Origin: an uncultured Bacteroidales bacterium
GTDB taxonomy: Bacteria; Bacteroidota; Bacteroidia; Bacteroidales; UBA932
Length of the DNA stretch: 7,427 bases
Assembly (NCBI GenBank): GCA_905236955.1
Contig: CAJOQW010000135.1
Span: forward strand, 1-7,427
Direction of reading: 5' to 3'
Made by a program: the position numbers and the translations under genes. Positions 6,548 through 7,427 of this stretch are shown here, piece by piece (positions within the stretch are counted from its first letter, which is position 1; each line of letters begins with the position of its first letter). Under the pieces are notes generated by a model. The model was given only the letters and a program-made list of their open reading frames with translations, was not told the origin of the DNA and did no database searches.

Positions 6548-7216
6548 ATGGGGCACGAAGTCGTCATATTCGACCTGGACGGTACATTGCTGGATACCAT
6601 AAAGGATCTCGGTGAAGCGGTAAACCATTCCCTCTCCCTGCGTTCCCTCCCCCTTCACTCTCCGGAAGAATATGTCCCGATGGTAGGTCACGGAATACGC
6701 AACCTGGTCATCAACGCCCTTCCGCCTAAGTACAAGGAAGACAGCCCTTTCATAGACCGCGCGCTCGCCGATTTCCGGGAATACTACTCTTCCCATATAG
6801 ACGTACACACCAGGCCCTACCCCGGAATGAAGGAACTGGTAGGCACGCTCAGCTCGGCAGGCATCGCCCTGGCCGTCGCCTCCAACAAGTTCCAGGCTGG
6901 GGCCGAGCATCTGATACACGAATTCTTCCCCGGAACGGGCTGGCTTGAAATCTTGGGCAACAGACCTGAAGCACCACTTAAGCCAGATGCCGCTATTATA
7001 CGGCAAATCATGGAATCCTACGAAAGAAAAGATGCCAAGGCCATCATGGTTGGCGACAGTGCTACCGACATCCTCACGGCTAAAAACGGCGGCATTCCTT
7101 CCGTCGGGGTCACCTGGGGATACCGCCCCGAGGCCGACCTGTCCTCCGCCGACTTCATAGCCCGCTCCCCTGAGGAATTGGAAAAGATTCTGCTGTTTTA
7201 CGACAAGAAACAATAA
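6548..7216 (+). CDS. HAD-family phosphatase, phosphoglycolate phosphatase (Gph) type
   Basis: A 222-residue cytoplasmic HAD phosphatase. All four HAD motifs are visible: motif I FDLDGTLLDT with nucleophile D9 and acid/base D11; motif II at S112-N113-K114 (VASNK); motif III K145 in LKPD; motif IV GDSATD with D170 and D174. The alpha-helical cap between motifs I and II (about 17-90) puts it in the beta-phosphoglucomutase/phosphoglycolate phosphatase subgroup, and the TVGHGIRNL-like stretch (MVGHGIRNL, 45-53) is typical of Gph. It likely dephosphorylates 2-phosphoglycolate or another small sugar phosphate; HAD specificity cannot be fixed from sequence. The ATG at 6548 is preferred over TTG at 6530, since it places the -7 element just outside the gene and starts two residues before the first core strand. 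It is first in an operon with the peroxiredoxin gene, 5 bp downstream. Confidence 0.92.
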   Translation: MGHEVVIFDLDGTLLDTIKDLGEAVNHSLSLRSLPLHSPEEYVPMVGHGIRNLVINALPPKYKEDSPFIDRALADFREYYSSHIDVHTRPYPGMKELVGTLSSAGIALAVASNKFQAGAEHLIHEFFPGTGWLEILGNRPEAPLKPDAAIIRQIMESYERKDAKAIMVGDSATDILTAKNGGIPSVGVTWGYRPEADLSSADFIARSPEELEKILLFYDKKQ

Positions 7217-7221
7217 AGACC

Positions 7222-7427
7222 ATGCTTCAAATCGGAGACAAGATGCCATCGTTCCAGGTCATGGACCAGGATGGCAACCTCGTGAGGTCGGAAGATCTTG
7301 CTGGGAAAAAGACCATCATCTATTTCTATCCGAAGGACAACACTTCAGGCTGCACGGCCGAAGCTTGCAGCTTCCGCGACAACTATGCGGAACTCACCGC
7401 AGCAGGCTACAACGTGATCGGGGTAAG
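7222..7427 (+). CDS. bcp: Peroxiredoxin, BCP/PrxQ type (3' partial)
   Basis: The first 68 codons of a thioredoxin-dependent thiol peroxidase, cut by the window end. It begins MLQIGDKMPSF, the usual opening of AhpC/TSA-fold peroxiredoxins, and carries the active-site segment FYPKDNTSGCTAEAC: T41, peroxidatic C44 and, five residues on, C49, the resolving-cysteine position of the atypical two-cysteine BCP subgroup. The enzyme reduces hydrogen peroxide and organic hydroperoxides in the cytoplasm. Serine 42 stands where many homologues have proline. The ATG at 7222 lies 5 bp after the HAD phosphatase stop with no Shine-Dalgarno, so it is probably cotranscribed with that gene. The C-terminal half is not visible. 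Confidence 0.92.
   Translation, partial: MLQIGDKMPSFQVMDQDGNLVRSEDLAGKKTIIYFYPKDNTSGCTAEACSFRDNYAELTAAGYNVIGV

Larger units (their letters stand above)
6497..6548. repeat. Pair of 11-bp near-identical direct repeats flanking the divergent spacer
   Basis: TTCGCAGGCTA at 6497-6507 recurs as TTCGCAAGCTA at 6538-6548, 10 of 11 bases identical, 41 bp apart. One copy touches the guanylyltransferase start codon, the other runs into the HAD phosphatase ATG and includes the end of its -7 element. This could be a duplicated regulatory site or chance. Confidence 0.35.

Noticed and set aside
6533..7249. Open frame of 238 codons on the - strand
   Set aside because: Antisense to the HAD phosphatase, which has all four catalytic motifs; it also spans the start of the peroxiredoxin gene.

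Overview
The window looks like a stretch of chromosome from a Bacteroidota bacterium, most likely a Bacteroidales member with fairly high GC. Three things point that way. Start codons lack Shine-Dalgarno motifs and have A-rich or very short leaders. The one intergenic promoter region carries elements of the Bacteroidota type (-7 TAnnTTTG, -33 TTTG-like). The gene families (MsbA-type exporter, VanZ-like protein, golvesin-domain amidase often labelled 'xanthan lyase', BDH/YqhD-type dehydrogenase) are also typical of that phylum. I see no RNA gene, mobile element or CRISPR array. Coding density is near total, and no gene-free stretch exceeds about 50 bp.

Left block, + strand, 1-4390: the 3' part of an MsbA-like ABC exporter, a small VanZ-like membrane protein, and a 1000-residue exported multidomain protein. 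Consecutive genes overlap by ATGA (stop/start), so they form one translationally coupled operon whose promoter lies upstream of the window. The exported protein has an N-acetylmuramoyl-L-alanine amidase-like catalytic domain split by a golvesin-type beta domain, then an FN3 domain and a C-terminal domain I cannot assign firmly. Together the block suggests cell-envelope work: lipid or glycan export plus periplasmic wall or glycan processing.

Middle block, - strand, 4387-6496: a mannose-1-phosphate guanylyltransferase (GDP-mannose supply) lacking the usual C-terminal beta-helix, followed 16 bp downstream by an NADPH-type iron-dependent alcohol dehydrogenase. The dehydrogenase gene and the amidase gene converge and share one CTAG tetramer that is TAG on both strands.

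Right block, + strand, 6548-7427: a HAD phosphatase of the phosphoglycolate phosphatase type and, 5 bp later, the 5' end of a BCP-type peroxiredoxin running off the window. This operon diverges from the guanylyltransferase operon across a 51-bp spacer that holds promoter-like elements for both directions and a perfect 15-bp palindrome.

Most of the window is housekeeping or envelope metabolism. The points most worth a second look are the split-amidase protein and its coupling to MsbA/VanZ, the shortened guanylyltransferase, the compact divergent control region, and an AT-rich patch inside the guanylyltransferase gene.
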